Assembly (NCBI RefSeq): GCF_039523175.1
Contig: NZ_BAAAEU010000023.1
Coordinates: forward strand, 124,001-188,000
Direction: 5' to 3'
From: Dokdonella_A soli
GTDB taxonomy: Bacteria > Pseudomonadota > Gammaproteobacteria > Xanthomonadales > Rhodanobacteraceae
Length of the DNA: 64,000 nucleotides
The notes below the pieces were generated by a model. The model was not told where the DNA came from. It made no database searches and was given only the letters and a program-made list of their open reading frames with translations. The stretch's first letter is position 1, and every line of letters starts with the position of its first letter. Of this stretch, positions 17,526 to 26,844 are shown piece after piece. The translations under genes and the position numbers were made by a program.

Positions 17526-19913
17526 ATGCGCAAGCTGCTCGCCGGCCTCGCCGCGCTGTTCGTTTCCATCGCTGCCGCGCAGGCGCAGTCGAGCGACGAC
17601 CTTCTCCCGGTCGAGCAGGCGTTCAAGCTGACCGCGAAGGTCGCCGCGCCCGGCACGATCGCGCTGCACTGGGAGATCGCGCCGGACTACTACCTGTACC
17701 GCACGCGCATCAAGGCGAAGACGTCGCAGGCCGGACTCACGCTCGCTGCGCTCGACCTGCCGGCCGGCGAGAAGAAACACGACGAATTCCTCGGCGACGT
17801 CGAGGTCTACCATCACGCGATCGATGCGACCCTCCCGTACACGCTCGCCGACGCGACCGCGAAGACGCTGGCGGTCACGATCACCGTGCAGGGCTGCCAC
17901 CAGACCGATCCGAAGATCTGCTATCCACCGAACCCGACTACGCTGACGCTGGACGTGCCGCCTGCTGTTGTAGGAGCGGCTTCAGCCGCGATGCCTTTGA
18001 CCAACGTACAGAAGAGCATCGCGGCTGAAGCCGCTCCTACGGAACGCTCTCCCGCTTCGCCGCTCGGCCTCAAGCTCGGCGGGGCGCAACCGCTCGCGGG
18101 CGCGACCGAGAACATGCCGCTGCCGCCGGAGCAGGCGTTCGTGTTCGAAGCCATTGCGCAGAGCCCGACCGCGATCCTCGCACGCTGGACGATGCCGAAG
18201 GGCTACTACCTGTATCGCGACAAGAGTTCGGTCGCGCTTGCCGACGGCACCGGCGTGAAACTCGGTGCGCCGCAATGGCCGAACGGCGTTGACCACACCG
18301 ACGAACATTTCGGCACGGTCAAGGTGTATTTCAATCAGGTCGAGTTGCCGATCCCGCTCGCACGCGAGCACGGCGAGGCGCAGACGATCAAGGTCCATGC
18401 CGAATACCAGGGCTGCCAGGAAAACGGCATCTGCTATCCGGTGATGCCGCGTGACGTCAGCATCGACTTGCCGGCGGCAAGTGCGTCGGAACTCGCGGCG
18501 GCGAAATCCGCTTTTGTAGGAGCGGCTTCAGCCGCGATGCCGTCGAGCGCACCACAGAAGAGCATCGCGGCTGAAGCCGCTCCTACGAAAGCAGCTGCAG
18601 GCGCGGGCGGTCAATCGGAGGAACAGGCGCTCGCCGCAAATCTGTCCAGCAACCGCCTGCTCGCGCTGCTCTCGTTCTTCGGCTTCGGCCTGCTGCTTGC
18701 GTTCACGCCCTGCGTGTTCCCGATGATCCCCATCCTGTCCGGCATCATCGCCGGTTCCGGCGAGAACGTGACGACGCGGCGCGCGTTCGTGCTGTCGGTC
18801 GTCTACGTGCTCGCGACCTGCGTCGTGTTCACGATCGCCGGCGTCGTCGCCGGGCTTGCCGGCGCGAACCTGCAGGCGGCATTCCAGAAACCGTGGATCC
18901 TGTGGAGCTTCGCGATCCTGTTCGTGCTGCTCTCGCTCAGCATGTTCGGCTTCTACGAATTGCAGCTGCCGAGTTCGTGGCAATCGAAGATCGCGAATAT
19001 CAGCAACCAACAGAAGAGCGGCTCGCTGATCGGCGTCGCGATCATGGGCCTGCTCTCGGCGCTGATCGTCGGACCGTGTGTCGCCCCGCCGCTGGCCGCC
19101 GCGGTGCTCTACATCAGCCAGACCCGTGATCCGGTGTTCGGTGGCCTCGCGCTGTTCGTGCTCAGCCTCGGCATGGGCGCGCCGCTGGTCGTATTCGGTA
19201 CCGCGGCCGGCAAGCTGCTGCCGCGCGCCGGCGCCTGGATGGATGCGGTCAAGGCGGTGTTCGGCGTGGTGTTCCTCGGCCTCGCGATCTGGATGCTCGC
19301 GCGCATCCTAGACGGCGTCTGGATCATGCTGATGGTCGGTGCACTGCTGGTCGCCTCGGCCGTCTATCTGGGCGCGTTGGAACGTCTGGCCGATGGCGCG
19401 TCCGGATGGCGCAAGCTGTGGAAGGCGCTCGGCGTGATCCTACTGGTCGCCGGCGCAGCCGAGCTCATCGGCGCTGCCGCCGGTGGCCGCGACGTGACCC
19501 AGCCGCTGGCCGGCATCGTCGCCAACGGCGGCAAGGACGCCGGCGCCGGCGAACTCGCGTTCCGCACCATCAAGTCGAGTGCGGATCTCGATCGCGAACT
19601 CGCCGCCGCGTCGGCAGCCGGCAAACCGGCCATGCTGGATTTCTACGCGGACTGGTGTGTCAGCTGCAAGGAGATGGAGAAATTCACGTTCACCCGACCC
19701 GAGGTGCGGCAGGCGCTCGCCGGTTTCGTGCTGCTCAAGGCCGACGTGACCGCGAACGACGATGCCGACCAGGCGCTGTTGAAGCGCTTCAGCCTGTTCG
19801 GGCCGCCGGCGACGATTTTCTTCAACAAGGGGGATGAGCGGCGCGCACTGCGGCTGATCGGGTTCGAGAAGGCCGAAGATTTCATCACCCGGATCGGCAA
19901 GGCGGGCACCTAA
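17526..19913 (+). CDS. dsbD: Thiol:disulfide interchange protein DsbD with duplicated N-terminal domain
   Basis: 795 residues from the ATG at 17526, chosen because GGAG lies 9 bases upstream and a signal peptide follows (LLAGLAALFVSIAAAQAQ). DsbD carries electrons from cytoplasmic thioredoxin through the membrane to periplasmic DsbC, CcmG and others. Two alpha domains are present: the first with QGCHQTDPKICYPPN (C-x7-C), the second with the canonical QGCQENGICYP (C-x5-C). The membrane beta domain carries its two key cysteines in FTPCVFPM and GPCVAPP. The C-terminal gamma domain is thioredoxin-like with WCVSCKEM. Between the domains, two REP-like inverted repeats are translated in frame as (V/F)VGAASAAMP...QKSIAAEAAPT. 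The gene lies between cutA and a TlpA-like gene, consistent with a periplasmic redox cluster. Confidence 0.94.
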   Translation: MRKLLAGLAALFVSIAAAQAQSSDDLLPVEQAFKLTAKVAAPGTIALHWEIAPDYYLYRTRIKAKTSQAGLTLAALDLPAGEKKHDEFLGDVEVYHHAIDATLPYTLADATAKTLAVTITVQGCHQTDPKICYPPNPTTLTLDVPPAVVGAASAAMPLTNVQKSIAAEAAPTERSPASPLGLKLGGAQPLAGATENMPLPPEQAFVFEAIAQSPTAILARWTMPKGYYLYRDKSSVALADGTGVKLGAPQWPNGVDHTDEHFGTVKVYFNQVELPIPLAREHGEAQTIKVHAEYQGCQENGICYPVMPRDVSIDLPAASASELAAAKSAFVGAASAAMPSSAPQKSIAAEAAPTKAAAGAGGQSEEQALAANLSSNRLLALLSFFGFGLLLAFTPCVFPMIPILSGIIAGSGENVTTRRAFVLSVVYVLATCVVFTIAGVVAGLAGANLQAAFQKPWILWSFAILFVLLSLSMFGFYELQLPSSWQSKIANISNQQKSGSLIGVAIMGLLSALIVGPCVAPPLAAAVLYISQTRDPVFGGLALFVLSLGMGAPLVVFGTAAGKLLPRAGAWMDAVKAVFGVVFLGLAIWMLARILDGVWIMLMVGALLVASAVYLGALERLADGASGWRKLWKALGVILLVAGAAELIGAAAGGRDVTQPLAGIVANGGKDAGAGELAFRTIKSSADLDRELAAASAAGKPAMLDFYADWCVSCKEMEKFTFTRPEVRQALAGFVLLKADVTANDDADQALLKRFSLFGPPATIFFNKGDERRALRLIGFEKAEDFITRIGKAGT
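17970..18040. repeat. REP-like inverted repeat, copy 1 (inside dsbD)
   Basis: Arms at 17970-17994 (beginning GTAGGAGCGGCTTCAGCCGC) and 18016-18040 are exact 25-base reverse complements separated by 21 bases. The element is read through in the dsbD frame between the first and second alpha domains. Confidence 0.92.
18516..18586. repeat. REP-like inverted repeat, copy 2 (inside dsbD)
   Basis: The same 25-base arms at 18516-18540 and 18562-18586, also 71 bases in all. It is translated in frame in the linker between the second alpha domain and the membrane domain of DsbD. Confidence 0.92.
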
Positions 19914-19916
19914 GCT

Positions 19917-19996
19917 CGTCGTCCCGGCGTACGCCGGGACCCAGCGTCTGTGCTGTTGCGAAGAGGCACTGGGTTCCGGCGTACGCCGGAACGACG
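19917..19996. repeat. Dispersed inverted repeat, family 2 (cgtcgtcccggcgtacgcc type)
   Basis: Arms 19917-19944 (cgtcgtcccggcgtacgccg...) and 19969-19996 are near-perfect reverse complements, and each arm is itself palindromic around ccggcgtacgccgg. It lies 4 bases after the dsbD stop and may also act as a transcript-end hairpin. Confidence 0.8.
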
Positions 19997-20029
19997 AAGA
20001 CAAGATGTTCCGGAACGCCACGTGCCTGC

Positions 20030-20572
20030 ATGTTCAACCGCACCAACCTCCTGATCCTCCTGATCGCCCTCGCCGGCGCGCTCGGCGGCTTTCTCGCCGG
20101 CGGCTGGCTGCACGCGCCGTCCGCATCACGCGCGGATCTGACGGCTAAAGTCGGTGCGCTCGCGACGCCGTTCGACCTGCCCGACCTCGCCGGACAAACA
20201 CATTCGCTGGCCGAATGGCGCGGCAAGCTGGTCCTGGTGAATTTCTGGGCGAGCTGGTGCGCGCCCTGCGTCGAGGAAATGCCGATGCTCGACCGTGCCC
20301 AACAACAGTTGACCGCACGTGGCGTGCAGGTGATCGGCATCGCCTCCGACAACCACGACGCGACCCGCGCGTTCCTCGACCGTCATCCGGTGCGCTACCC
20401 GATCCTGATTAACGATCCCGACCACGGGCCGGACGTTTCTATGGCCTACGGCAATACCCGCAGCGTGCTGCCGTATTCGGTCCTGATCGGCCGCGACGGT
20501 CATATCCTCGCGCAACGTTTCGGCAACTTCAGCGAAAACGGGCTGGAGAAGTGGCTGGCGCCCTTCTTCTGA
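20030..20572 (+). CDS. TlpA/ResA-like membrane-anchored thioredoxin-fold protein
   Basis: A 180-residue protein. One N-terminal membrane anchor or signal (LLILLIALAGALGGFLAGGW, residues 7-26) is followed by a periplasmic redoxin domain with WASWCAPCVEEMP (active cysteines C77 and C80), a cis-proline region near LPYSVLIG, and DGHILAQRFG. Such proteins reduce disulfides in the periplasm, often apocytochrome c cysteines, and take electrons from DsbD or CcdA. dsbD lies directly upstream, with only a family-2 inverted repeat between, so DsbD is the likely electron donor. No cytochrome maturation gene is adjacent, and its specific substrate is not known. Confidence 0.88.
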   Translation: MFNRTNLLILLIALAGALGGFLAGGWLHAPSASRADLTAKVGALATPFDLPDLAGQTHSLAEWRGKLVLVNFWASWCAPCVEEMPMLDRAQQQLTARGVQVIGIASDNHDATRAFLDRHPVRYPILINDPDHGPDVSMAYGNTRSVLPYSVLIGRDGHILAQRFGNFSENGLEKWLAPFF

Positions 20573-20702
20573 CCATTCAGCCGCAACAGCAGCCGACCCG
20601 TCGGATTTCCACGAATCTCGTCAATTTCCACGCAAACGTCGCCGAACTGGACAGAACAGGCGAGCTCGGCCAGACTAGCGGCCTTTTTCGGCGAGTCCGC
20701 CC

Positions 20703-21143
20703 GTGGCGAACATTCTGGTCCTGCACGGCCCCAACCTGAACCTGCTCGGCACCCGCGAGCCGGCGCTGTATGGGCACGCGACCCTGGCCGCAATCGACGC
20801 CGACCTCGCGCACACCGCGCAGGCGGCCGGCCACGCACTGACCAGCCTGCAGTCGAACGCCGAGCATGTGCTGGTCGAGCGCGTGCAGGCGGCTGCGCAG
20901 GATGGCACCGATTTCATCCTGATCAACCCGGCCGCGTTCACGCACACCAGCATCGCGCTGCGCGACGCGCTGGCCGCGGTGGCGATCCCGTTCATCGAGG
21001 TGCACCTCAGCAATGTGCACGCGCGTGAACCGTTCCGCCGCCATTCGTATTTTTCCGACTTCGCGGTCGGCGTGATCGCCGGCTTCGGCGCGGACAGCTA
21101 CCGCTTCGCGCTCGATGCGGCGCTGCGCCGGCTCGCCGGCTGA
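20703..21143 (+). CDS. aroQ: 3-dehydroquinate dehydratase, type II
   Basis: A 146-residue protein of the usual type II size, starting at GTG 20703 (MANILVLHGPNLNLLGTREP). It converts 3-dehydroquinate to 3-dehydroshikimate in the shikimate pathway, working as a dodecamer. Signature segments are NLNLLGTREPALYG, with the catalytic arginine and tyrosine loop, the INPAAFTHTSIALRDAL block, and the histidine-bearing EVHLSNVHAREPFRRHSYFS. aroQ next to accB-accC is a widely conserved proteobacterial order, and accB starts 32 bases downstream, so the three were probably ancestrally one operon. No alternative in-frame start fits the family better. Confidence 0.97.
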   Translation: MANILVLHGPNLNLLGTREPALYGHATLAAIDADLAHTAQAAGHALTSLQSNAEHVLVERVQAAAQDGTDFILINPAAFTHTSIALRDALAAVAIPFIEVHLSNVHAREPFRRHSYFSDFAVGVIAGFGADSYRFALDAALRRLAG

Positions 21144-21174
21144 CCCTTTCCCAGACTTTCAACCAGGAGTCCCG

Positions 21175-21651
21175 ATGGACCTCCGCAAGATCAAGAAACT
21201 CATCGACCTGCTCGAGGAATCCAACCTCGCGGAACTCGAGATCAAGGAGGGCGAGGAAATCGTCCGCCTGTCGCGCATCCCGAAGGGCATGGTCAGCGCA
21301 TTGCCGGCCGCCGCGCCGGTGCAGCAGGTGCGCGTCGACACGCCCGCTCCCGCAGCCGTGCCCCCGCCCGCCGCGACGGAATCCGCCGCCGGGGCAGGCG
21401 GCAAGGCGACGCCGGAAGGCCATATCGTCAAGGCACCGATGGTCGGCACGTTCTACGCGTCGGCCAATCCGGAATCGCCGCCGTTCGTGAAAATCGGCCA
21501 GGCGGTCAAGGCCGGCGACACGCTCGGCATCATCGAGGCGATGAAGATGTTCAACCAGATCGAGGCCGACGTCAGCGGCACCGTGCTGGCCATCCTGGTC
21601 GGCAACGGCCAGCCGGTCGAATTCGACGAACCGATGTTCGTGATCGGCTGA
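21175..21651 (+). CDS. accB: Biotin carboxyl carrier protein of acetyl-CoA carboxylase
   Basis: 158 residues from ATG 21175, with an AGGAG ribosome-binding site just upstream (accaggagtcccg). The N-terminal MDLRKIKKLIDLLEESNLAE is typical of AccB. A Pro/Ala-rich linker follows, then the biotinyl domain (GHIVKAPMVGTFYASANPES) with the biotinylated lysine in EAMKMFNQIEAD. It carries carboxybiotin between AccC and the AccAD carboxyltransferase in the first step of fatty-acid synthesis. In most proteobacteria accC follows directly; here a 434-base unit bounded by inverted repeats separates them, starting only six bases after the accB stop. Confidence 0.97.
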   Translation: MDLRKIKKLIDLLEESNLAELEIKEGEEIVRLSRIPKGMVSALPAAAPVQQVRVDTPAPAAVPPPAATESAAGAGGKATPEGHIVKAPMVGTFYASANPESPPFVKIGQAVKAGDTLGIIEAMKMFNQIEADVSGTVLAILVGNGQPVEFDEPMFVIG

Positions 21652-21657
21652 AAGGCC

Positions 21658-22091
21658 GGGAATCGGGAATGGAGAATGGAGAATCGTCCAAGCGGCCGCA
21701 CGAGCGACTTGACGTTTGGCGAGACTCCATGGCGCTAGTGGAAACCGTATACCGGCTCTCGCGATCCTTTCCCGACTCGGAGCACTTCGGGCTGACCTCG
21801 CAAGTGAGGCGATGTGCGGTAAGCGTTCCCTCCAATATCGCTGAGGGCGCGGCGCGACGTTCCACTGCCGAATATCTGCGCTTTCTGTCCATGGCACGCG
21901 GTTCCCTGTCGGAGTTGGATACCCAGATCCAGATCGCAACGCGCCTCGGCTATATCGAAGCGTCGCCAGATTTCGAGCAACGCGTCGATACGACATTCGC
22001 CCGAATCACCGCACTAATGAACGCGCTGGAAAAAGTTGGAGCCGCACGATGACCGCTTTTACCCATTCTCCATTCCCGACTCCCCATTCCC
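21658..22091. mobile_element. Putative mobile cassette: four-helix-bundle gene bounded by inverted repeats
   Basis: A 17-base perfect inverted repeat, tcgggaatggagaatgg at 21663-21679 and its reverse complement at 22063-22079, encloses a single small gene. Each side extends into further gggaat-type repeats (gggaatc from 21658; tccccattccc to 22091). The cassette fills the accB-accC gap exactly: six bases after the accB stop and directly before the accC ATG. No transposase is present, so any movement would need help in trans. That it is mobile is inference from structure. Confidence 0.55.
21669..22052 (+). CDS. Four-helix-bundle protein (23S rRNA intervening-sequence / S23 family)
   Basis: A 127-residue protein. 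Recognisable family blocks are HERLDVWRDSMALVETVYRL, then RSFPDSEHFGLTSQVRRCAV, SVPSNIAEGAARRSTAEYLR and FLSMARGSLSELDTQIQIA. This matches the small S23/IVP four-helix-bundle family, first noted as ORFs inside 23S rRNA intervening sequences and related to the Avd accessory protein of diversity-generating retroelements. Its function is unknown. The start codon lies inside the left inverted repeat and has no Shine-Dalgarno, so translation may depend on coupling to accB. Neither a reverse transcriptase nor an rRNA gene is nearby. The gene interrupts an otherwise conserved accB-accC order. Confidence 0.85.
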   Translation: MENGESSKRPHERLDVWRDSMALVETVYRLSRSFPDSEHFGLTSQVRRCAVSVPSNIAEGAARRSTAEYLRFLSMARGSLSELDTQIQIATRLGYIEASPDFEQRVDTTFARITALMNALEKVGAAR

Positions 22092-23459
<1,368 letters not shown>

Positions 23460-23476
23460 ATGCAAGCGATCGTGTT

Positions 23477-23557
23477 CGTCATTCCGGCGAAGGCCGGAAT
23501 CCAGTGTCTTCGCCCTGCCAAAAAAGACACCAAGCCCCGGTTTTCGCCGGGACCACG
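23477..23557. repeat. Dispersed inverted repeat, family 2 variant, between accC and prmA
   Basis: Left arm 23477-23504 (cgtcattccggcgaaggccg...) is palindromic around ccggcgaaggccgg. The right arm 23535-23557 (ccccggttttcgccgggacc...) is a diverged reverse partner. It is related in form to the repeat at 19917-19996. Confidence 0.65.
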
Positions 23558-23591
23558 ATAGACTTTCGCCGGCCCTCCTGACAGCGCTCAA

Positions 23592-24494
23592 ATGCCCTGG
23601 CTCGAACTCTCCCTAACCATTCGCGAATCCGACCAGGAGCGCGTCGAACTCGCGCTCGAGGAAATCGGCGCGCTCGCCGTGACGTTGCTCGACGCCGAAG
23701 TCGATACGCCGAACGAGCGCGCGATCCTCGAGCCCGGCGTCGGCGAGATGCCGCTGTGGGGCGAGATCGCGCTGTCGGCGCTGTTCGACGTGGAGGCCGA
23801 TCGCGCCGGCCTCGTGCACGTGCTGACCGAACTCGTTCCCGAGATCACGCCCGAGCAGATCCGCTTCCGCGAGGTCGCCGACCAGGACTGGACGCGCGTC
23901 TGGATGGACCAGTTCCAGCCGATGCGCTTCGGCCGGCGGCTGTGGATCTATCCATCGAACATCGAGCCGCCAACCGGTGACTCGGAAACGGTCATCGTGC
24001 GCCTCGACCCCGGCCTCGCGTTCGGCACCGGCACGCATCCGACCACCGCGCTGTGCCTGGAATGGCTGGACGCAGCCGACCTCGCCGGCAAGACCGTGAT
24101 CGACTATGGCTGCGGTTCCGGCGTGCTCGCAATCGCGGCGCTGAAGCTCGGCGCAGCGCGAGTGATCGGCGTCGACAACGACGCGCAGGCGCTCGCGGCG
24201 AGCCGCGACAATGCCGAACGCAACCACGTCGCCGATCGCCTGGACCTGTTCATGCCCGAGGACCATATCGACGCGCCGGCCGACGTGCTGGTCGCGAACA
24301 TCCTCGCCGGCCCGCTCGCCGAGCTCGCGCCACGCTTCGCGGCGAACGTGAAACCCGGCGGCGGCCTCGCGCTGTCCGGTATCCTCTCCGGCCAGGACGA
24401 CGAGCTGTGCCGGCGCTACGCGGAATGGTTCGAGGACATCCGCGTCGACGTGCGCGAGGATTGGGTGCGGATCGGCGCGCGGCGCCGGACCTGA
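23592..24494 (+). CDS. prmA: Ribosomal protein L11 methyltransferase
   Basis: A 300-residue protein, near the E. coli length of 293. PrmA trimethylates several amino groups of ribosomal protein L11 using S-adenosylmethionine. The N-terminal L11-recognition domain (MPWLELSLTIRESDQERVEL) is followed by DPGLAFGTGTHPTTALCLEW, a hallmark of PrmA, and the class I SAM-binding motif VIDYGCGSGVLAIAALKLGA, then DVLVANILAGPLAELAPRFA in the catalytic region. The gene follows accC across a repeat and precedes a cysteine-hydrolase-like gene. accC-prmA adjacency is common in this lineage. All expected motifs are intact. Confidence 0.97.
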   Translation: MPWLELSLTIRESDQERVELALEEIGALAVTLLDAEVDTPNERAILEPGVGEMPLWGEIALSALFDVEADRAGLVHVLTELVPEITPEQIRFREVADQDWTRVWMDQFQPMRFGRRLWIYPSNIEPPTGDSETVIVRLDPGLAFGTGTHPTTALCLEWLDAADLAGKTVIDYGCGSGVLAIAALKLGAARVIGVDNDAQALAASRDNAERNHVADRLDLFMPEDHIDAPADVLVANILAGPLAELAPRFAANVKPGGGLALSGILSGQDDELCRRYAEWFEDIRVDVREDWVRIGARRRT

Positions 24495-24557
24495 GTCATC
24501 GCCGCATTGCGCCGGCGGCGGATGCGCGAAATCACGATGATCTGAACGGAGGTCCCC

Positions 24558-25322
24558 TTGCGTCCGCTGCACTGGATCGGCCGCAAACTGGCGCATTACC
24601 TGTCCGCCCCGCGCGAGCTCGTGCATGTGTCGACGAGCCGCCCTGGCCTGCTCGCGGCAACCCTGTGCAAGGGCGATGTGCTTCTGGTCGAAGGCACCAG
24701 CCGCTTCGCCTCGGCGATCCGCACGATCACGCAGTCGAACTGGTCGCATGCGGCACTGTTCATCGGTGACGCGCTGACCGCATCGACCGGCGATCCGGCC
24801 CCGCTGTTCGTCGAGGCGGACATCAATGCCGGCGTGCGCGCGGTGCCGCTCGACCACTATGCGCATCTGCATACGCGGATCTGCCGCCCGGTCGGTCTCG
24901 ACGACACCGAGATCGATGCGCTGATCGCGTACGCCGTCGCGCGTATCGGCAATCAGTACGACTTGCGCAATGTGATCGACCTTGCACGCTATCTGGTCCG
25001 GCCACCCCCGGTACCGGACCGCTATCGCCGGCGCCTGCTTGCATTCGGCGGTGGTGATCCGACGCGTGCGATCTGCTCCTCGCTGATTGCCGCCGCGTTC
25101 GCCTCGATCCGCTATCCGGTGCTGCCCGACATCGAACTCGTGCGCGGCAAAGGCGTCGGCGGCGAGGAGCAGGCGCGCGAGATCCTGCACATCCGCGACT
25201 CGAGCCTCTACGCACCGCGCGACTTCGACATGTCGCCGTACTTCCGCATCGTCAAGCCGACGCTGCAGCATGGCTTCGATCCGCATGCGCTGACTTGGGC
25301 GCCGGCCGCCGATCAGGACTGA
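24558..25322 (+). CDS. YiiX/YebB-like permuted-papain cysteine hydrolase
   Basis: A 254-residue protein. The TTG start at 24558 is supported by a strong GGAGG at 24548-24552 and no better ATG. Motifs of the permuted papain-like (NlpC/P60 superfamily, YiiX-type) hydrolases are visible: GDVLLVEGTSRFASAIRTIT, the catalytic histidine H64 in NWSHAALFIG, an acidic residue in LFVEADINAGV, and the cysteine C173 in RAICSSLIAAAF. Members act on peptides, amides or lipids. There is no signal peptide or lipobox, so a cytoplasmic or membrane-peripheral location is likely. The substrate is unknown. It lies between prmA and a zinc-ribbon membrane protein on the same strand, probably in one transcript. Confidence 0.75.
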   Translation: MRPLHWIGRKLAHYLSAPRELVHVSTSRPGLLAATLCKGDVLLVEGTSRFASAIRTITQSNWSHAALFIGDALTASTGDPAPLFVEADINAGVRAVPLDHYAHLHTRICRPVGLDDTEIDALIAYAVARIGNQYDLRNVIDLARYLVRPPPVPDRYRRRLLAFGGGDPTRAICSSLIAAAFASIRYPVLPDIELVRGKGVGGEEQAREILHIRDSSLYAPRDFDMSPYFRIVKPTLQHGFDPHALTWAPAADQD

Positions 25323-25396
25323 CAGCTCGTTCCGCTTCCCCGTCGCGGGCGCAGGCTAGAATCGGCAGCAGGGTCCGTCACCACGCCGCTTTCACA

Positions 25397-26185
25397 ATGT
25401 ACGCCCAGTGTCCCGAATGCCTGACGATCTTCAAGCTGGCCGGCGCCGACCTCGCGGCCGCGCATGGCAGCGTGCGCTGCGGACATTGCGCCTCAGTGTT
25501 CGATGCCTTGTGGACGCTGACCGCGCAACTGCCGCCGGAACCGATCGAATACCTGGAAGTGCACGCGAGCCAGGCCGCGCCACCGCAACTCGTGGCGCCG
25601 GTGTTCCGGCCCAATCCCGCGCAGGCGACGCTGTTCACCGAGGCCATCGACCGCTCGCGTGCGGCCGAGCGCTCATCGTTGCCGGCGTTCGCGGCCGCAC
25701 GTCGGCGCGCGCGCGCGCCACGTGCCTGGCCCTGGCTGCTCGGCAGCGCGCTGCTCCTGTTCAGCCTCGCCGGCGAAGTTGCCTGGGCCGACCGCGCTCA
25801 CTGGATGAATAGCGCGAACGTGCGCACCGCGCTCGACCCGGTCTGCGCGCGCCTCGGTTGCCGTCTGCCGCTGCGCCGCGACGCGGCGACGCTGGAACTC
25901 CTGTCACGCGATATCCGACCGCACCCGTCGGTTCCCGGCGCGCTGATCATCTCGGCGACGCTGCGCAACGACGCGCCGTTCGCGCAGGCGTTCCCGGTCG
26001 TCGAAATCACGCTGTCCGATCTCGACGAGAAGCGCATCGCGATGCGGCGCTTCCACGCACGGGAATATCTGAGCGATGCGCGCGCGATCGATGGCGGCCT
26101 CGCCGCGGGCGCGAGCACCGCGTTGGTGTTCGAGGTCGCCGATCCCGGCAAGGATGCAGTCGCGTTCGAGTTCAAGTTCGAGTGA
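25397..26185 (+). CDS. MJ0042-type zinc-ribbon / DUF3426 membrane protein
   Basis: 262 residues from ATG 25397. The N-terminus is a two-CxxC zinc ribbon (MYAQCPECLTIFKLAGADLA ... VRCGHCASVFDALWTL). A variable linker precedes one membrane helix at about residues 110-130 (WPWLLGSALLLFSLAGEVAW). The C-terminal half (LELLSRDIRPHPSVPGALII and IDGGLAAGASTALVFEVAD) is the DUF3426 beta-sandwich-like region. Such proteins are usually found between prmA and fis in Xanthomonadales and other proteobacteria; here fis follows after a 298-base gap. The function is uncharacterised, though topology suggests a cytoplasmic zinc finger linked to a periplasmic domain. Confidence 0.85.
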   Translation: MYAQCPECLTIFKLAGADLAAAHGSVRCGHCASVFDALWTLTAQLPPEPIEYLEVHASQAAPPQLVAPVFRPNPAQATLFTEAIDRSRAAERSSLPAFAAARRRARAPRAWPWLLGSALLLFSLAGEVAWADRAHWMNSANVRTALDPVCARLGCRLPLRRDAATLELLSRDIRPHPSVPGALIISATLRNDAPFAQAFPVVEITLSDLDEKRIAMRRFHAREYLSDARAIDGGLAAGASTALVFEVADPGKDAVAFEFKFE

Positions 26186-26483
26186 GTCAAGGAAGGCCGA
26201 TGAGAACAGCAGGTCGCAACGCGCTTGTTCGACCTATTCATGCTCGACTTCGCGCGCGCGATGCCGCGCCGCGCCAACGCTTTCAGCGAGCGCATGAGGA
26301 TGCGCACGCAAGTGCCGACACCGGAAGGCATCGCGCCCGCAAGCACGCCAGACGCGCGCAAATTTCACGTCGAGGCACTTATCAAGCCGCGCGCGCGGCG
26401 CTACTATCCCCGCCCGACGTGCGCTCCGTGGTGCATGCCGGCCCGCTCAAGGAAGCACGTTCGTAAAAAGGGGCCTGACTGTA
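26186..26483. other. Gap before fis
   Basis: About 300 bases without a recognisable gene. Frames that stay open here are Arg/Ala-rich by-products of base composition. The region presumably carries the fis promoter, but no distinct -35/-10 pair or Fis autoregulatory site could be recognised. Confidence 0.45.
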
Positions 26484-26765
26484 GTGAACGCCGCCATCTC
26501 GCTGCGCGCCGATGCCGCACACGAACCCGCGTTGCAACCCGCGCTGCGCGAATGCGTCACGCGCGCGGTGCGTCGCTATCTCGCGGACGTCGAGTCGGAG
26601 CCCGGGGAAGGCCTGCATGCGCTGGTGATGGGCGAAGTCGAATCGCCGCTGCTGCGCGAAGTCATGGCCTGGTACGGCGGCAACCAGAGCAAGGCCGCGG
26701 CCGCGCTCGGTATCAATCGCGCGACCCTGCGCAAGAAGCTGCAGCAGTACGGCCTCGCCGACTGA
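26484..26765 (+). CDS. fis: DNA-binding protein Fis
   Basis: A 93-residue protein starting at GTG 26484. The C-terminal half is typical Fis: LLREVMAWYGGNQSKAAAAL and GINRATLRKKLQQYGL, a helix-turn-helix that bends DNA at rRNA promoters, recombination sites and nucleoid loci. The N-terminal beta-hairpin region is less conserved, as usual outside enterics. In E. coli fis follows dusB; here it follows a DUF3426 gene and precedes purH by 79 bases, the order I recall from Xanthomonadaceae. It is probably growth-phase regulated like other fis genes, but the sequence does not show how. Confidence 0.92.
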   Translation: MNAAISLRADAAHEPALQPALRECVTRAVRRYLADVESEPGEGLHALVMGEVESPLLREVMAWYGGNQSKAAAALGINRATLRKKLQQYGLAD

Positions 26766-26809
26766 CGCGCCGGCGCAGGGCTGGCAGGGCACGCTGGCCG
26801 GCGGGCCGC

Positions 26810-26815
26810 TATAAT
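26810..26815 (+). promoter_or_regulatory. Consensus -10 hexamer upstream of purH
   Basis: TATAAT at 26810-26815, 30 bases before the purH ATG, in an otherwise GC-rich intergenic stretch. The -35 position, 17 bases upstream, is poor, so the promoter may rely on an activator or an extended -10 contact. No clear PurR operator is visible. Confidence 0.5.
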
Positions 26816-26844
26816 CCGGCGTTTTCCGCAGCACGTACACGCTC

